Source: Streptomyces sp. NBC_00377 (lineage in GTDB: Bacteria; Actinomycetota; Actinomycetes; Streptomycetales; Streptomycetaceae). Taken from it: a stretch of 64,000 bases of DNA. Positions within the stretch are counted from its first letter, which is position 1, and each line of letters begins with the position of its first letter. A program made the position numbers and the translations under genes. Under the pieces are notes generated by a model. That model searched no databases. It was not told where the DNA came from and worked only from the letters and a program-made list of their open reading frames with translations. Of this stretch, positions 24,530 to 34,230 are shown one piece after another. The stretch lies in NCBI RefSeq assembly GCF_036075115.1, contig NZ_CP107958.1, positions 1,488,001-1,552,000 of the forward strand, given 5' to 3'.

Positions 24530-26370
24530 GCGGGTTCTCCTTCATCGTGTACGGACGGGGCGCCTGCCCGGTGGGCGGCGACCCAGAAGCGGATGCTCTC
24601 GACGAGCGCCACGAGGGCGACGACCACGGCGAGGACCGTGAGCGCGACCGTGAACTGCGAAGCGGAGAGCAGCACGGCCAGCACGACCACGAGCAGCGTG
24701 CGCCCGTCCTGCCCCCCGATGACGCGCACCAGCCAGGCCGGCGGCGCTCCGGCGTTGCCGCGGATGCGGTACACCGTGTCGTAGTGATGGTAGGCGACGG
24801 CGGCGACCAGCCCGAAAGCCGCGGGAAGCGCTCCGTTCGCATCGGCCTTGGCCGCGAGAATGAGGACCGTGCAGTATTCGCCGGCCCGGAAGATCGGCGG
24901 GACCAGCCAGTCCAGGGCGCCCTTGAGGGGTCGGGCTACGGCGTCGGCGGACAGCAGCACATAGAGGACGGCGGCGAGGAGCAGCGAGAAGCCGGATCCG
25001 TCGAGCCAGGCCGCGCACACCAGCAGCGCGACGCCGGCGAGCGCGCTGACCGGCGCCGGAACCCGGATGCCGGCGGGCAGTGTGCGGGCCAGCAGCTCCG
25101 TGAGGGGTCCGCTGTCCGCGAGGTCCGCGAGCGCCTGCGCCGCCCGGTCCGTCCGCCTGGCCTTGCGGGTCAGCGAGCGCAGCACCCGGCCCGCCGTGGT
25201 GTAGACCGCCGCGAAGGAGCAGCCGACGAGGAGCGCGTAGAAGGTGATGCGGGGGGTGGTGACAGCGGTGAGAACGGCGATCATGGCCCATCGTTCGCCG
25301 ATGGGCAGGACTATCATCCGCCGCACCCAGACCGTCCAGCCGACGCTGTCGAGCTTGTCGGAGAGGGCGGCGGTGGGGCTGGTGTTGGCGGTGGCGTCGT
25401 GGTTGGCCTCGTTGAAGGAGAAGTCCACGACGTGCCGGCAGGTCTGGAGGACCATCGCGCCCAGCGCGAGGGCCCAGACGTCGTCGCTGCCGCCGCCCCG
25501 GGTCGCTCCGAGCGCGAGGCCGGCGTAGTAGGCGTACTCCTTGGCGCGGTCGAAGGTGGCGTCGAGCCAGGCGCCGAGGGTGGAGTACTGGAGGGAGTAG
25601 CGGGCGAGCTGGCCGTCGGTGCAGTCCAGGACGAACGACGCGATCAGCAGGACGCCGGCCGCGACGAACCCGCCCCGGGTGCCGGTGGCGGCGCAGGCCG
25701 CCGCGATCAGCGCGGTGATCAGCGAGGCGGTGGTGACCTGGTTCGGGGTGAGCCCGCGGCGGGCGCACCAGCGGGCGAGGTAACGCGAGTACGGGCTGAT
25801 GCAGTAGGTGGTGAAGAAGCCGTCGCGGGCCTTCACGGCCGACTTCAGGCGGACGGCCTCGTCGTCGACGGCGCTGACGGCCTGCCGTGCCTCGTTGCGG
25901 GCCTGCGGGTCGGCGGGGACCTCGGCGACCAGGCTGCCGAGTTCGGGGCGGTGCACGTCGACGCCGTCGGCGTCGAGGGCGGTGACGACCCGGTCGGCGA
26001 GGCTGTCGACGTCCTCGGCGCTCGACTTCGCCCGCACGGGGGCGCCCCCGCGGACGGTGCCGCCGCTCGCCGAGTTCTCCCGGGCCATGGCGCGGGTCAG
26101 GGCCTGGCGGCCGGCGGGCTGTGCGGTCACCGCGCCCGGGATCGCGGCGAGCGGGAAGCGGGGGTCGGTGAGGCCGAGGCGCAGCGCGTGCTCGTGGCCC
26201 ACGAAGCGGGCGTCCACGACGGCGACGCGTTCGTCACCGGGGACGGCGGCGAGGAGGGCTTCGGCGTCACCGGCGTCGGAGGCGGTCCGCACGTCGAAGC
26301 CGAGGGACCGCAGATCGCCCTCGATCGACGATCCGGGGACCGGCGAGCCGGTGAGGATGGCGGTCGACAA
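24526..26370 (-). CDS. Large multidomain CDP-alcohol phosphatidyltransferase (DUF5941-type C-terminus)
   Basis: 614 aa, TTG start at 26370 with GGGAG 9 nt upstream. Residues 1-180 form a soluble region of unclear type (VAVVDARFVGHEHAL). A CDP-OH-P domain at about 195-330 has the complete motif: DCTDGQLARY, then GAWLDATFD with both last aspartates. A long membrane C-terminal part with multiple helices follows, ending in a segment I recall as DUF5941. It starts the seven-gene unit and is coupled to the cytidylyltransferase. The product is a CMP-releasing phosphodiester transfer; the alcohol and acceptor are not known. Confidence 0.82.
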   Translation of the reverse strand: MSTAILTGSPVPGSSIEGDLRSLGFDVRTASDAGDAEALLAAVPGDERVAVVDARFVGHEHALRLGLTDPRFPLAAIPGAVTAQPAGRQALTRAMARENSASGGTVRGGAPVRAKSSAEDVDSLADRVVTALDADGVDVHRPELGSLVAEVPADPQARNEARQAVSAVDDEAVRLKSAVKARDGFFTTYCISPYSRYLARWCARRGLTPNQVTTASLITALIAAACAATGTRGGFVAAGVLLIASFVLDCTDGQLARYSLQYSTLGAWLDATFDRAKEYAYYAGLALGATRGGGSDDVWALALGAMVLQTCRHVVDFSFNEANHDATANTSPTAALSDKLDSVGWTVWVRRMIVLPIGERWAMIAVLTAVTTPRITFYALLVGCSFAAVYTTAGRVLRSLTRKARRTDRAAQALADLADSGPLTELLARTLPAGIRVPAPVSALAGVALLVCAAWLDGSGFSLLLAAVLYVLLSADAVARPLKGALDWLVPPIFRAGEYCTVLILAAKADANGALPAAFGLVAAVAYHHYDTVYRIRGNAGAPPAWLVRVIGGQDGRTLLVVVLAVLLSASQFTVALTVLAVVVALVALVESIRFWVAAHRAGAPSVHDEGEPA

Positions 26371-26703
26371 CCGAACTCACTCCCTGGGTCCGGCGCGTTG
26401 ACGCCGGTCATGTACACGGTGGAGGCGCCCCTGGGCTGCACCGGCGACTTCACCAGTGGCTGCACCAGGCGGGCGGCATGTCGGCTGAGGCTATCGGATG
26501 CCGGGAAGGCCGTGTTCACCGCCCGTTCGGGCGCGATCCCCACGATCCGGCAGCACGGCTTGAACTCGGCTTGAACCGCCCTTTGCCGAGATCATCATCG
26601 GTGATCGGCGGCCCGGGCGACAAACCGCGGCGCCCAGAGCCGACATCCGGGACATTGACCGCAGGGCCGGGACGCCGCCCCGGTCGGCATAGGGTCTACA
26701 GCC
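26371..26703. other. Divergent intergenic region between glycopolymer unit and galE
   Basis: This 333-bp region should hold the start signals for both the seven-gene minus-strand unit and galE. A TTGACC hexamer at 26655-26660 could be a -35 for galE, but no -10 lies at a normal distance. I see no small gene or strong hairpin. Confidence 0.4.
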
Positions 26704-27672
26704 ATGACGTGGCTGATTACCGGCGGAGCCGGATACATTGGGGCGCATGTGGCACGGGCGATGACCGGGGCCGGGGAGCACGTCGTCGTGCTGGACGATC
26801 TCTCCACCGGCACGGCCGCGCGACTGGGGGCGGACGTACCGCTCGTGACGGGTTCGGCGCTCGACGCCCGCCTGCTTGAGCGCGTCCTCGCCGAACACGC
26901 CGTGACGGGCGTGGTGCACCTGGCCGCACACAAGCAGGTCGCCGAGTCCGTGGCGCAGCCCACCCGCTACTACCGGGAGAACGTGGGCGGTCTGGCCACC
27001 CTCCTCGACGCGGTCGCGGGGGCCGGGATCCGGCGGTTCCTGTTCTCCTCCTCCGCCGCCGTCTACGGCAACCCGGACGTGGACCTGATCACGGAGGACA
27101 CCCCGTGCTCGCCGGTGAACCCGTACGGCGAGACCAAGCTCGCCGGGGAGTGGCTGGTCAGGGCGGCGGGCCGGGCGCACGGCATCGCCACGACCTGTCT
27201 GCGCTACTTCAACGTGGCCGGAGCGGCGGCGCCCGAGCTGGCCGACACCGGTGTCTTCAACATCGTCCCGATGGTCTTCGACCGGCTCACCCGGGACGAG
27301 GCCCCGCGGATCTTCGGCGACGGCTATCCGACGCCCGACGGCACCACCGTCCGCGACTACATCCACGTCGCCGACCTGGCCGAGGCGCATCTCGCGGCGG
27401 TCCGGCGGCTGACCGCGACGGACGCGGCGGGAGATCTGACGGTGAACGTCGGCCGGGGCGTGGGCGTCTCGGTGCGCGAGCTGGTGTCCCTCATCGGCGA
27501 GGTCACGGGCGACACCAGGCCGCCGGTCGTGGAGGGACCCAGGCCGGGCGATGCCCCGCGCGCGGTGGCCGCGGCGGACCTGGCGGCCCGGGAGCTGGGC
27601 TGGACGGCCCGGCGCGATGTGCGCGAGATGATCGGGTCGGCGTGGCAGGGCTGGCGGCTGCACCATTCCTGA
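26704..27672 (+). CDS. galE: UDP-glucose 4-epimerase
   Basis: 322 aa, extended SDR. The NAD motif is WLITGGAGYIGAHVA, the catalytic Ser lies in FSSSAAVYG and the YXXXK pair in NPYGETKL. It interconverts UDP-glucose and UDP-galactose in the cytoplasm. It is divergent from the glycopolymer unit and could feed its GT2 with UDP-galactose, but that is inference. The ATG at 26704 has AGGG 9 nt upstream. A strong hairpin follows the gene. Confidence 0.94.
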   Translation: MTWLITGGAGYIGAHVARAMTGAGEHVVVLDDLSTGTAARLGADVPLVTGSALDARLLERVLAEHAVTGVVHLAAHKQVAESVAQPTRYYRENVGGLATLLDAVAGAGIRRFLFSSSAAVYGNPDVDLITEDTPCSPVNPYGETKLAGEWLVRAAGRAHGIATTCLRYFNVAGAAAPELADTGVFNIVPMVFDRLTRDEAPRIFGDGYPTPDGTTVRDYIHVADLAEAHLAAVRRLTATDAAGDLTVNVGRGVGVSVRELVSLIGEVTGDTRPPVVEGPRPGDAPRAVAAADLAARELGWTARRDVREMIGSAWQGWRLHHS

Positions 27673-27685
27673 GACGGGATGAGGG

Positions 27686-27722
27686 TGCCCTGACCTGCAC
27701 TTCGTTTGCGCAGGTCAGGGCA
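27686..27722 (+). terminator. Hairpin terminator after galE
   Basis: TGCCCTGACCTGC (27686-27698) pairs perfectly with GCAGGTCAGGGCA (27710-27722) around an 11-nt loop, 14 bp past the galE stop. Confidence 0.85.
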
Positions 27723-27832
27723 CATGACAACGGTGTTCAGTGCCGCGTTGCCCGGTACCCCCCACCCGTAGTTGACTGTGATCCCGGGGCAGAACGCGAC
27801 GGCCCGTGAAGGACCACAGGAGGGCTGCTTCC

Positions 27833-28774
27833 ATGGGGGCTGGGCACGACCACAGTCATGCGCACACCCACGCGCCGACCACCGGAACGGCCGCGGCGGC
27901 GTACCGGGGCAGGCTGCGCGTGGCTCTGGGGATCACGCTCGGCGTCATGGTGGTCGAGATCGTCGGCGGGGTGCTCGCCGACTCCCTCGCGCTGATCGCG
28001 GACGCGGCGCACATGGCGACGGACGCGCTCGGCCTGGGCATGGCGCTGCTCGCCATTCACTTCGCCAACCGCCCGCCGAGCGAGAACCGCACCTTCGGGC
28101 TGGCCCGCGCCGAGATCCTGGCCGCCCTCGCCAACTGCCTGCTGCTGCTCGGGGTGGGCGGCTACGTCCTCTACGAGGCGGTCCAGCGGTTCTTCACGCC
28201 GGCCGCCACCGAGGGCGGGCTGATGATCTGGTTCGGCGCGATCGGTCTGGTCGCGAACATGGTCTCCCTGTCGCTGTTGATGCGCGGCCAGGCGGAGAGC
28301 CTGAACGTGCGCGGGGCGTTCCTGGAGGTGGCGGCGGACGCGCTGGGGTCGGTGGCGGTGCTGATCTCCGCGGTGGTGATCCTGACCACCGGCTGGCAGC
28401 CCGCCGACCCGATCGCCTCGCTCGTGATCGGCCTGATGATCGTGCCGCGGACCGTGAAGCTGCTGCGCGAGACCCTGGACGTGCTGCTGGAGTCGGCGCC
28501 CAAGGACGTCGACATGGCGGACGTGCGCTCCCACATCCTCGCCCTGGACGGGGTGGAGGACGTCCACGACCTGCACGCGTGGACGATCACCTCCGGGATG
28601 CCGGTGCTGTCGGCGCACGTGGTGGTGCGCTCGGACGTGCTGAACGCGATCGGCCACGAGAAGATGCTGCACGAGCTCCAGGGCTGCCTGGGCCACCACT
28701 TCGACGTGGAGCACTGCACCTTCCAGCTGGAGCCGAGCGGGCACGCCGAGCACGAGGCGCGGCTCTGTCACTGA
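27833..28774 (+). CDS. Cation diffusion facilitator (zinc/cadmium-type efflux protein)
   Basis: 313 aa from the ATG at 27833, which follows AGGAGG at 9 nt. The His-rich N-terminus (GHDHSHAHTHAP) and six membrane helices are typical. The metal site is formed by HMATD in helix 2 (LIADAAHMATDAL) and EVAADALGS in helix 5. A cytoplasmic C-terminal domain (residues 225-300) includes DVHDLHAWTI and HFDVEHCTFQLE. ZitB/CzcD-type members exchange Zn2+ or Cd2+ for protons. It stands alone between galE and idi. Confidence 0.93.
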   Translation: MGAGHDHSHAHTHAPTTGTAAAAYRGRLRVALGITLGVMVVEIVGGVLADSLALIADAAHMATDALGLGMALLAIHFANRPPSENRTFGLARAEILAALANCLLLLGVGGYVLYEAVQRFFTPAATEGGLMIWFGAIGLVANMVSLSLLMRGQAESLNVRGAFLEVAADALGSVAVLISAVVILTTGWQPADPIASLVIGLMIVPRTVKLLRETLDVLLESAPKDVDMADVRSHILALDGVEDVHDLHAWTITSGMPVLSAHVVVRSDVLNAIGHEKMLHELQGCLGHHFDVEHCTFQLEPSGHAEHEARLCH

Positions 28775-28998
28775 GCGCGTACGGAGCACTCGGCGCGACT
28801 TCGTCACGGAGTGCGTACGGGCCGTCCGTCCCGGGTGATCCGCACAGGCGTTCCGGACGGTTCCCGGCGCCCGGCCCCGGGCAAGATCACCTACCGGGTC
28901 CCCTGCCCCGCTGAACATGGCCGCTTTCGTGTGAAGTGCCGGGAGTGCCGGACGCGTACGGCAGACTGGGGGCGCGAGGACCGATGCTAAGGATGGGT

Positions 28999-29592
28999 AT
29001 GCCGATCACACCTGCCACCGCGACACACCACTCGACGAACGGCACCGCGGAGGCGATCTTGCTGGAGCTGGTCGACGAGAACGGCGTCACGATCGGCACC
29101 GCGGAGAAGCTCGCCGCCCATCAGCCGCCGGGGCAGCTGCACCGCGCGTTCTCCGTGTTCCTCTTCGACGAGCGGGGCAGGCTGCTGCTCCAGCAGCGGG
29201 CGCTCGGGAAGTACCACTCCCCCGGTGTGTGGTCCAACACCTGCTGTGGCCACCCCTACCCCGGTGAGGCGCCGTTCGCGGCGGCCGCGCGGCGCACGTT
29301 CGAGGAGCTGGGCGTCTCCCCCTCGCTGCTCGCGGAGGCGGGCACGGTCCGTTACAACCACCCGGACCCCGACTCGGGTCTGGTGGAGCAGGAGTACAAC
29401 CACCTGTTCGTCGGGCTGGTGCAGTCGTCGCTGCGGCCGGACGCGGAAGAGGTCGGCGACACGGCCTTCGTGACGCCCGCCGAGCTGGCGGAGCTGCACG
29501 CGAAGGGCACGTTCTCGGCCTGGTTCATGACCGTGCTGGACGCGGCGCGTCCGGCGGTCAGGGAGTTGACGGGGCCCTCGGCCGGCTGGTGA
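28999..29592 (+). CDS. idi: Isopentenyl-diphosphate delta-isomerase, type I
   Basis: 197 aa from the ATG at 28999, with AAGGA five nt upstream; earlier in-frame ATGs at 28984 and 28993 are less well placed. It is a Nudix-fold enzyme. The catalytic Cys is in NTCCGHPYPGE and the catalytic Glu in EQEYNHLFVG. It interconverts IPP and DMAPP, giving the starter unit for the polyprenyl synthase of the hopanoid operon about 13 kb away. No regulatory element is obvious. Confidence 0.95.
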   Translation: MPITPATATHHSTNGTAEAILLELVDENGVTIGTAEKLAAHQPPGQLHRAFSVFLFDERGRLLLQQRALGKYHSPGVWSNTCCGHPYPGEAPFAAAARRTFEELGVSPSLLAEAGTVRYNHPDPDSGLVEQEYNHLFVGLVQSSLRPDAEEVGDTAFVTPAELAELHAKGTFSAWFMTVLDAARPAVRELTGPSAGW

Positions 29593-29595
29593 CCC

Positions 29596-30150
29596 TCAGG
29601 GCACCCGGACGGGCTTGAGCGGCAGGGCGGCCCAGACCACCTTGCCGCCGCCCGAGGTGTGCTCGATGTCGCAGACCCCGCCCGCCTCCCTGGTGATCTC
29701 CCGCACCAGAAGCAGTCCGCGGCCGCCCGTCCGGCCGTGGTCGGCCTCCAGGGCGGTCGGGCGGTAGGGGTGGTTGTCCTCCACCGCGACCCGTACCCAC
29801 TCGGCTCCGACGGCGACCTCCACGGCGAGCACCGGGGACAGCACCGCCGCGTGCCGGACGGCGTTGGTCACCAGCTCGGAGACGATCAGCAGGAGCGCCT
29901 GGGCCAGGTCGTCGGAGACCGGCACTCCCTGGCGGTACAGCAGGTCCCGCACGGCGTGTCGGGCCTGCGGGACCGAGGCGTCCACGGCGGAGGCGGTGAA
30001 CCGCCAGACGCCTTCGTAGGGCAGCGGTCGCGGTACGGTTTCCGCGACGGATTCGGGAGGTTCGCCCGGAGCGCCCTCTGGGCGTGGGTCGGGCCCGCGC
30101 CCTTGATCGTCCATTCTCCGGTCGCCACCCTCGCGCTCGATTGTCACCAC
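29596..30150 (-). CDS. ATP-binding protein of the anti-sigma/SpoIIE-associated kinase family (HATPase_c_2)
   Basis: 184 aa from a GTG at 30150; an ATG at 30114 (MDDQGRG) is an alternative, and neither has a good Shine-Dalgarno. The GHKL fold shows an N-box (LLIVSELVTNAVRHA), a G1 box (VAVEDNH) and a G2 box (GGRGLLLVREI). Such stand-alone kinases act as anti-sigma factors or as regulators in the large Streptomyces RsbW-like family. It has a disordered, Pro-rich N-terminus. Partner sigma or anti-anti-sigma genes are not adjacent. It ends 3 bp from the convergent idi gene. Confidence 0.85.
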   Translation of the reverse strand: MVTIEREGGDRRMDDQGRGPDPRPEGAPGEPPESVAETVPRPLPYEGVWRFTASAVDASVPQARHAVRDLLYRQGVPVSDDLAQALLLIVSELVTNAVRHAAVLSPVLAVEVAVGAEWVRVAVEDNHPYRPTALEADHGRTGGRGLLLVREITREAGGVCDIEHTSGGGKVVWAALPLKPVRVP

Positions 30151-30418
30151 ACGTGAAGTGTTGGGAACGACACACCCCCCGCCGGATGACTGAACAGAAG
30201 TCAGCAGTTATCGAGCACTTTTGACCGGTCGAAGAAGAAGGAGTCGACCGCGGGACCGTTTCTGTCGTATCCGCGCCGCCTTCGCGCACTCTTCGGGTTG
30301 TACGGGTTCGGCAGCGCCGCTCCTCCCCTTTGCGGTGCTTCGGTGCCCCTTCGCCGCCGGTGCCGCCCGGTGTCGCCCCTCTCACACCGGCCGCCGTGAT
30401 CATGCGGGCGAGCCGGTG
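30151..30418. other. Intergenic region upstream of the hairpin element
   Basis: This stretch is divergent between the HATPase gene and the enoyl-CoA hydratase gene. I see no gene here. It must contain the HATPase promoter and probably the promoter for the hairpin and echA transcript. Confidence 0.4.
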
Positions 30419-30589
30419 GCTAGTGCCGCGGCGGGCAACGTTTGCCCGTCAAGGAGCGGCGTCCGGTGCGTGCTCTCGGCGTGCCGGCCGGAAGTCCTCG
30501 TACTGGACGTACCTGGGCTTTCGGCCGGTGCGGCGAGAGTGCGTGCCGGGCGTCGCGACGGGGCGAACGTTGCCTGTCGCGGCACTAGC
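30419..30589 (+). repeat. 171-bp long imperfect palindrome (structured RNA or miniature element)
   Basis: The element starts GCTAGTGCCGCG and ends CGCGGCACTAGC, and its two arms of about 80 nt pair along nearly their whole length around CGTACTGGACGTAC. I count 11 transition differences between arms. Every one leaves a G-U pair in a plus-strand transcript, none being G-C/A-U breaks of that strand, whereas a minus-strand transcript would have A-C mismatches. A few transversions and a short gap also occur. It ends 9 bp before the enoyl-CoA hydratase ATG. I recall similar sequences in other Streptomyces but could not check. Confidence 0.85.
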
Positions 30590-30598
30590 ATCCGGGGC

Positions 30599-31348
30599 AT
30601 GGAGCCCGAACTGCTGCACGGCGTCACCGACGCGGTCGCCACCGTCGTCCTGCACCACCCGGCGAAGCGCAACGCCATGACGGCCGCGATGTGGGCGGCG
30701 CTGCCCCCGTTGCTCGACACCCTGGCCGCCGACCCGGCGGTGCGGGCGCTGGTGCTCACCGGCGCGGGCGGCACCTTCTGCGCGGGGGCCGACATCTCCA
30801 CCCTCCAGGGGTCTCCGGACGAGGCGCAGGGGCTGGCGGTACGGGCCGAGGAGGCCCTCGCGGCGTTCCCGAAGCCGACCCTGGCCGCGGTCCGGGGGCA
30901 CTGCGTCGGCGGTGGCGCCCAGCTCGCCGCCGCCTGTGACCTGCGGTTCGCCGAGGAGGGCGCGCTGTTCGGGGTGACTCCGGCGAAGCTCGGGATCGTC
31001 TACCCGTCCACCGCCACCCGGCGACTGGTGCACCTGGTGGGCCCGGCCACCGCCAAGTACCTCCTGTTCTCCGGTGAGTTGATCGGCACGGAGCGGGCGC
31101 TGCGCACGGGCCTGGTCGACGAGGTGCTGCCCGCCGACGGACTCGACGAGCGCGTTGCGGAGTTCACCCGCGTGCTGGTCTCCCGCTCCCAGCTCACGCA
31201 GGCCGCCGCGAAGGAGTTCGCCAACGGGCGCGAGGACCGGGACGCCCACTGGAGCGCGCAGGCCCGCGGCAGCGGCGACACCGCGGAGGGCGTCGCCGCG
31301 TTCCTGGAACGCAGGGAGCCGCGCTTCACCTGGACCACGTCGGGCTGA
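30599..31348 (+). CDS. Enoyl-CoA hydratase/isomerase family protein
   Basis: 249 aa, crotonase fold. The oxyanion-hole segments are [13 protein letters not shown] with [13 protein letters not shown], and [16 protein letters not shown]; the catalytic region is [13 protein letters not shown]. It should act on a CoA thioester, hydrating or isomerising a double bond. Which substrate it uses is not readable. The ATG at 30599 directly follows the 171-bp hairpin, whose end is 9 bp upstream, and the Shine-Dalgarno is weak (CCGGGG). A large hairpin terminator follows. Confidence 0.9.
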   Translation: MEPELLHGVTDAVATVVLHHPAKRNAMTAAMWAALPPLLDTLAADPAVRALVLTGAGGTFCAGADISTLQGSPDEAQGLAVRAEEALAAFPKPTLAAVRGHCVGGGAQLAAACDLRFAEEGALFGVTPAKLGIVYPSTATRRLVHLVGPATAKYLLFSGELIGTERALRTGLVDEVLPADGLDERVAEFTRVLVSRSQLTQAAAKEFANGREDRDAHWSAQARGSGDTAEGVAAFLERREPRFTWTTSG

Positions 31349-31728
31349 ACCGGCCGCGGGCCCGCAGCCGCTCGACGGGGTGCGCCGACGCGCCCGGGCC
31401 GTCCGTCCGGCCGGCCACCGGGTACGAGCCGCGGCCGCCGCGCGGGGAATCCGTCGCTGTCGCCCTGCGCCGGCCGGCGCGGGACAGGGGACGGACATGT
31501 TCCGCGGCGGTCGCAGCTGTGCCGAGGCGGCCCGGCCCCCGTGGCGACGCCACCCCCCACGGGGGCCGGGCCGCCTCATCGGCGGGTCCCCGGGCCCACC
31601 GGGAGTCGCGGGGCCCGGCCGGCCGCGCCCCGGTCCGCGCGCCCCGCACCCCGCGCCCTGATCCCCGAGTGTCGGTGTCACCTGCCACAATTGCCGCGCA
31701 ACCTCAGTGGAGAAGGCGGTACGGGATC
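31349..31728. other. Intergenic region between echA-like gene and tex
   Basis: This 380-bp gap carries the hairpin terminator of the hydratase gene and the region ahead of tex. No gene is visible. The promoter of tex is expected in its last 150 bp, but I see no convincing hexamers. Confidence 0.45.
31524..31577 (+). terminator. Long GC-rich hairpin after the enoyl-CoA hydratase gene
   Basis: GAGGCGGCCCGGCCCCCGTGG (31524-31544) pairs almost perfectly with the complement at 31557-31577. It lies about 175 bp after the hydratase stop and just before the tex leader, so it could end the hydratase transcript. Confidence 0.75.
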
Positions 31729-34134
31729 GTGACGACACCCGGGTCCATCGAAGTAGGGTCCATCGAAAGCAGGATCGCCGAGGAGCTCGGCGTACGGCAG
31801 CGGCAGGTGAAGGCCGCCGTGGAGCTGCTCGACGGCGGCTCGACGGTGCCTTTCATCGCCCGCTACCGCAAGGAAGCGACCGAGATGCTCGACGACGCGC
31901 AGCTGCGCACGCTCGAGGAGCGGCTGCGCTACCTGCGGGAGCTGGAGGAGCGGCGGACGGCGATCCTGGAGTCGGTGCGTGAGCAGGGCAAGCTCACCGA
32001 CGAGCTGCGCGCGCAGATCCTCGGCGCCGAGACCAAGGCGCGGCTGGAGGACATCTACCTGCCGTACAAGCCCAAGCGGCGCACCAAGGCGCAGATCGCC
32101 CGCGAGGCGGGCCTCGAACCGCTCGCCGAGGGGCTGCTCGGCGACCCGACGGTCGATCCGCTCGCGGCGGCCGCCGCGTTCGTCGACGCCGGCAAGGGCG
32201 TCGCCGATCCGCAGGCCGCGCTGGACGGCGCACGGGCGATCCTCACCGAGCGGTTCTCGGAGGACGCCGACCTGATCGGAGAGCTGCGCGAGCGCATGTG
32301 GCGGCGTGGGCGCCTCGCGGCCAAGGTGCGGGACGGCAAGGAGGAGGCGGGCGCGAAGTTCGCCGACTACTTCGACTTCGCCGAGCCGTTCACCGCGCTG
32401 CCCTCGCACCGTGTCCTGGCGATGCTGCGCGGCGAGAAGGAGGAGGTCCTCGATCTCGTCCTGGAGCCCGAGGAGCCCTCCGAGCAGCCCGGCCCGTCGT
32501 CCTACGAGGGCATCGTGGCCGCCCGGTTCGGCATCGCCGACCGGGGCCGCCCGGGTGACAAGTGGCTGACGGACACGGTCCGCTGGGCCTGGCGCACCCG
32601 CCTCCTCGTCCACCTCGGCATCGACCTGCGGCTGCGGCTGCGCACCGCCGCGGAGGACGAGGCCGTCGACGTGTTCGCCGCCAACCTCCGCGACCTGCTG
32701 CTCGCCGCCCCCGCCGGCACCCGCGCGACGCTGGGCCTGGACCCCGGCTTCCGTACGGGCGTGAAGGTCGCCGTCGTCGACGCCACCGGCAAGGTCGTCG
32801 CCACGGACGTGATCTACCCGCACGTCCCGGCCAACAAGTGGGACGAGGCGATCGCCAAGCTCGCGCGGCTCGCCAAGGAGCACGCGGTCGACCTGATCGC
32901 CATCGGCAACGGCACCGCGTCCCGCGAGACCGACAAGCTCGCCGGTGAACTCATCACCAAGCACCCGGAGTTGCAGCTCACCAAGGTCATGGTGTCCGAG
33001 GCGGGGGCCTCCGTGTACTCGGCCTCGGCCTTCGCCTCCCAGGAGCTGCCCGACATGGACGTGTCGCTGCGCGGCGCCGTGTCGATCGCTCGCCGGCTCC
33101 AGGATCCGCTCGCCGAGCTGGTGAAGATCGACCCGAAGTCGATCGGCGTCGGCCAGTACCAGCACGACCTGTCCGAGGTGAAGCTGTCGCGTTCGCTGGA
33201 CGCGGTGGTGGAGGACTGTGTGAACGGCGTGGGCGTGGACGTCAACACGGCCTCGGCGCCGCTCCTGTCGCGGGTGTCCGGCATCTCCTCCGGTCTCGCC
33301 GAGAACATCGTGGCCCACCGGGACGCCAACGGCCCCTTCGGCTCCCGCTCCGAGCTGAAGAAGGTGGCCCGGCTCGGCCCGAAGGCGTACGAGCAGTGCG
33401 CCGGCTTCCTGCGCATCCGCGGCGGCAGCGACCCCCTGGACGCCTCCAGCGTGCACCCGGAGGCCTACCCGGTGGTGCGGCGCATGGTGAAGACCTCCGG
33501 CCAGGAGGTGGCGTCCCTGATCGGCAACACGGGGGTCCTGCGCTCGCTGCGGCCGACGGAGTTCGTCGACGAGACGTTCGGTCTGCCGACCGTCACCGAC
33601 ATCCTCAAGGAGCTGGAGAAGCCGGGGCGCGACCCCCGGCCCGCCTTCAGGACGGCCACCTTCAAGGACGGGGTGGAGAAGATCTCCGACCTGTCCCCCG
33701 GGATGGTGCTGGAAGGGGTCGTGACCAACGTGGCGGCCTTCGGGGCGTTCATCGACGTGGGTGTCCACCAGGACGGTCTCGCGCACGTCTCCGCGCTGTC
33801 GAAGACGTTCGTCAAGGACCCCAGGGACGTCGTCAAGCCCGGCGACATCGTCAAGGTGAAGGTCCTCGACATCGACATCCCGCGCAAGCGGATCTCGCTG
33901 ACGCTGCGGCTGGACGACGAGGCGGCCCCGCAGGGCGGCCAGGCCCAGTCCGGCGGGGGCCGTCCGCAGCGCGGCGGCGGGCGTCCGCCGCAGCAGCGGC
34001 AGCAGGGCGGACAGCGCGGCGGTGGCGGTGGTGGCGGCGGTGGTTCACGCCAGGCCGCCGCACCGGCCAACAGCGCCATGGCGGACGCACTGCGCCGGGC
34101 AGGCCTCGCCGACCCGAAGAAGGGCAGGCGCTGA
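31729..34134 (+). CDS. tex: Tex-like RNA-binding transcriptional accessory protein
   Basis: 801 aa, GTG at 31729. N-terminal Tex helices ([17 protein letters not shown]), a YqgF-type RNase H-like domain ([20 protein letters not shown]), helix-hairpin-helix pairs ([17 protein letters not shown]) and a C-terminal S1 domain at about 655-725 ([20 protein letters not shown]) are all in the normal order. A Gly/Arg/Gln-rich tail of about 65 residues follows, longer than in E. coli or Bordetella Tex, and could bind RNA. Tex assists transcription and RNA handling. It is monocistronic. Confidence 0.94.
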   Translation: MTTPGSIEVGSIESRIAEELGVRQRQVKAAVELLDGGSTVPFIARYRKEATEMLDDAQLRTLEERLRYLRELEERRTAILESVREQGKLTDELRAQILGAETKARLEDIYLPYKPKRRTKAQIAREAGLEPLAEGLLGDPTVDPLAAAAAFVDAGKGVADPQAALDGARAILTERFSEDADLIGELRERMWRRGRLAAKVRDGKEEAGAKFADYFDFAEPFTALPSHRVLAMLRGEKEEVLDLVLEPEEPSEQPGPSSYEGIVAARFGIADRGRPGDKWLTDTVRWAWRTRLLVHLGIDLRLRLRTAAEDEAVDVFAANLRDLLLAAPAGTRATLGLDPGFRTGVKVAVVDATGKVVATDVIYPHVPANKWDEAIAKLARLAKEHAVDLIAIGNGTASRETDKLAGELITKHPELQLTKVMVSEAGASVYSASAFASQELPDMDVSLRGAVSIARRLQDPLAELVKIDPKSIGVGQYQHDLSEVKLSRSLDAVVEDCVNGVGVDVNTASAPLLSRVSGISSGLAENIVAHRDANGPFGSRSELKKVARLGPKAYEQCAGFLRIRGGSDPLDASSVHPEAYPVVRRMVKTSGQEVASLIGNTGVLRSLRPTEFVDETFGLPTVTDILKELEKPGRDPRPAFRTATFKDGVEKISDLSPGMVLEGVVTNVAAFGAFIDVGVHQDGLAHVSALSKTFVKDPRDVVKPGDIVKVKVLDIDIPRKRISLTLRLDDEAAPQGGQAQSGGGRPQRGGGRPPQQRQQGGQRGGGGGGGGGSRQAAAPANSAMADALRRAGLADPKKGRR

Positions 34135-34230
34135 CCGGGTACGACCCGCGCCGGGGGCCGGCTGGACGAGAGCCGCACGAGGGCGTCCCGGTCCGGGCCG
34201 GACCGGCGCTCCCCGGCACCTGAGCGGCGA

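Noticed and set aside
27763-27795. TTGACT and CAGAAC as a promoter for the CDF gene
   Set aside because: Spacing is only 12 bp, too short for a sigma-70 type promoter.
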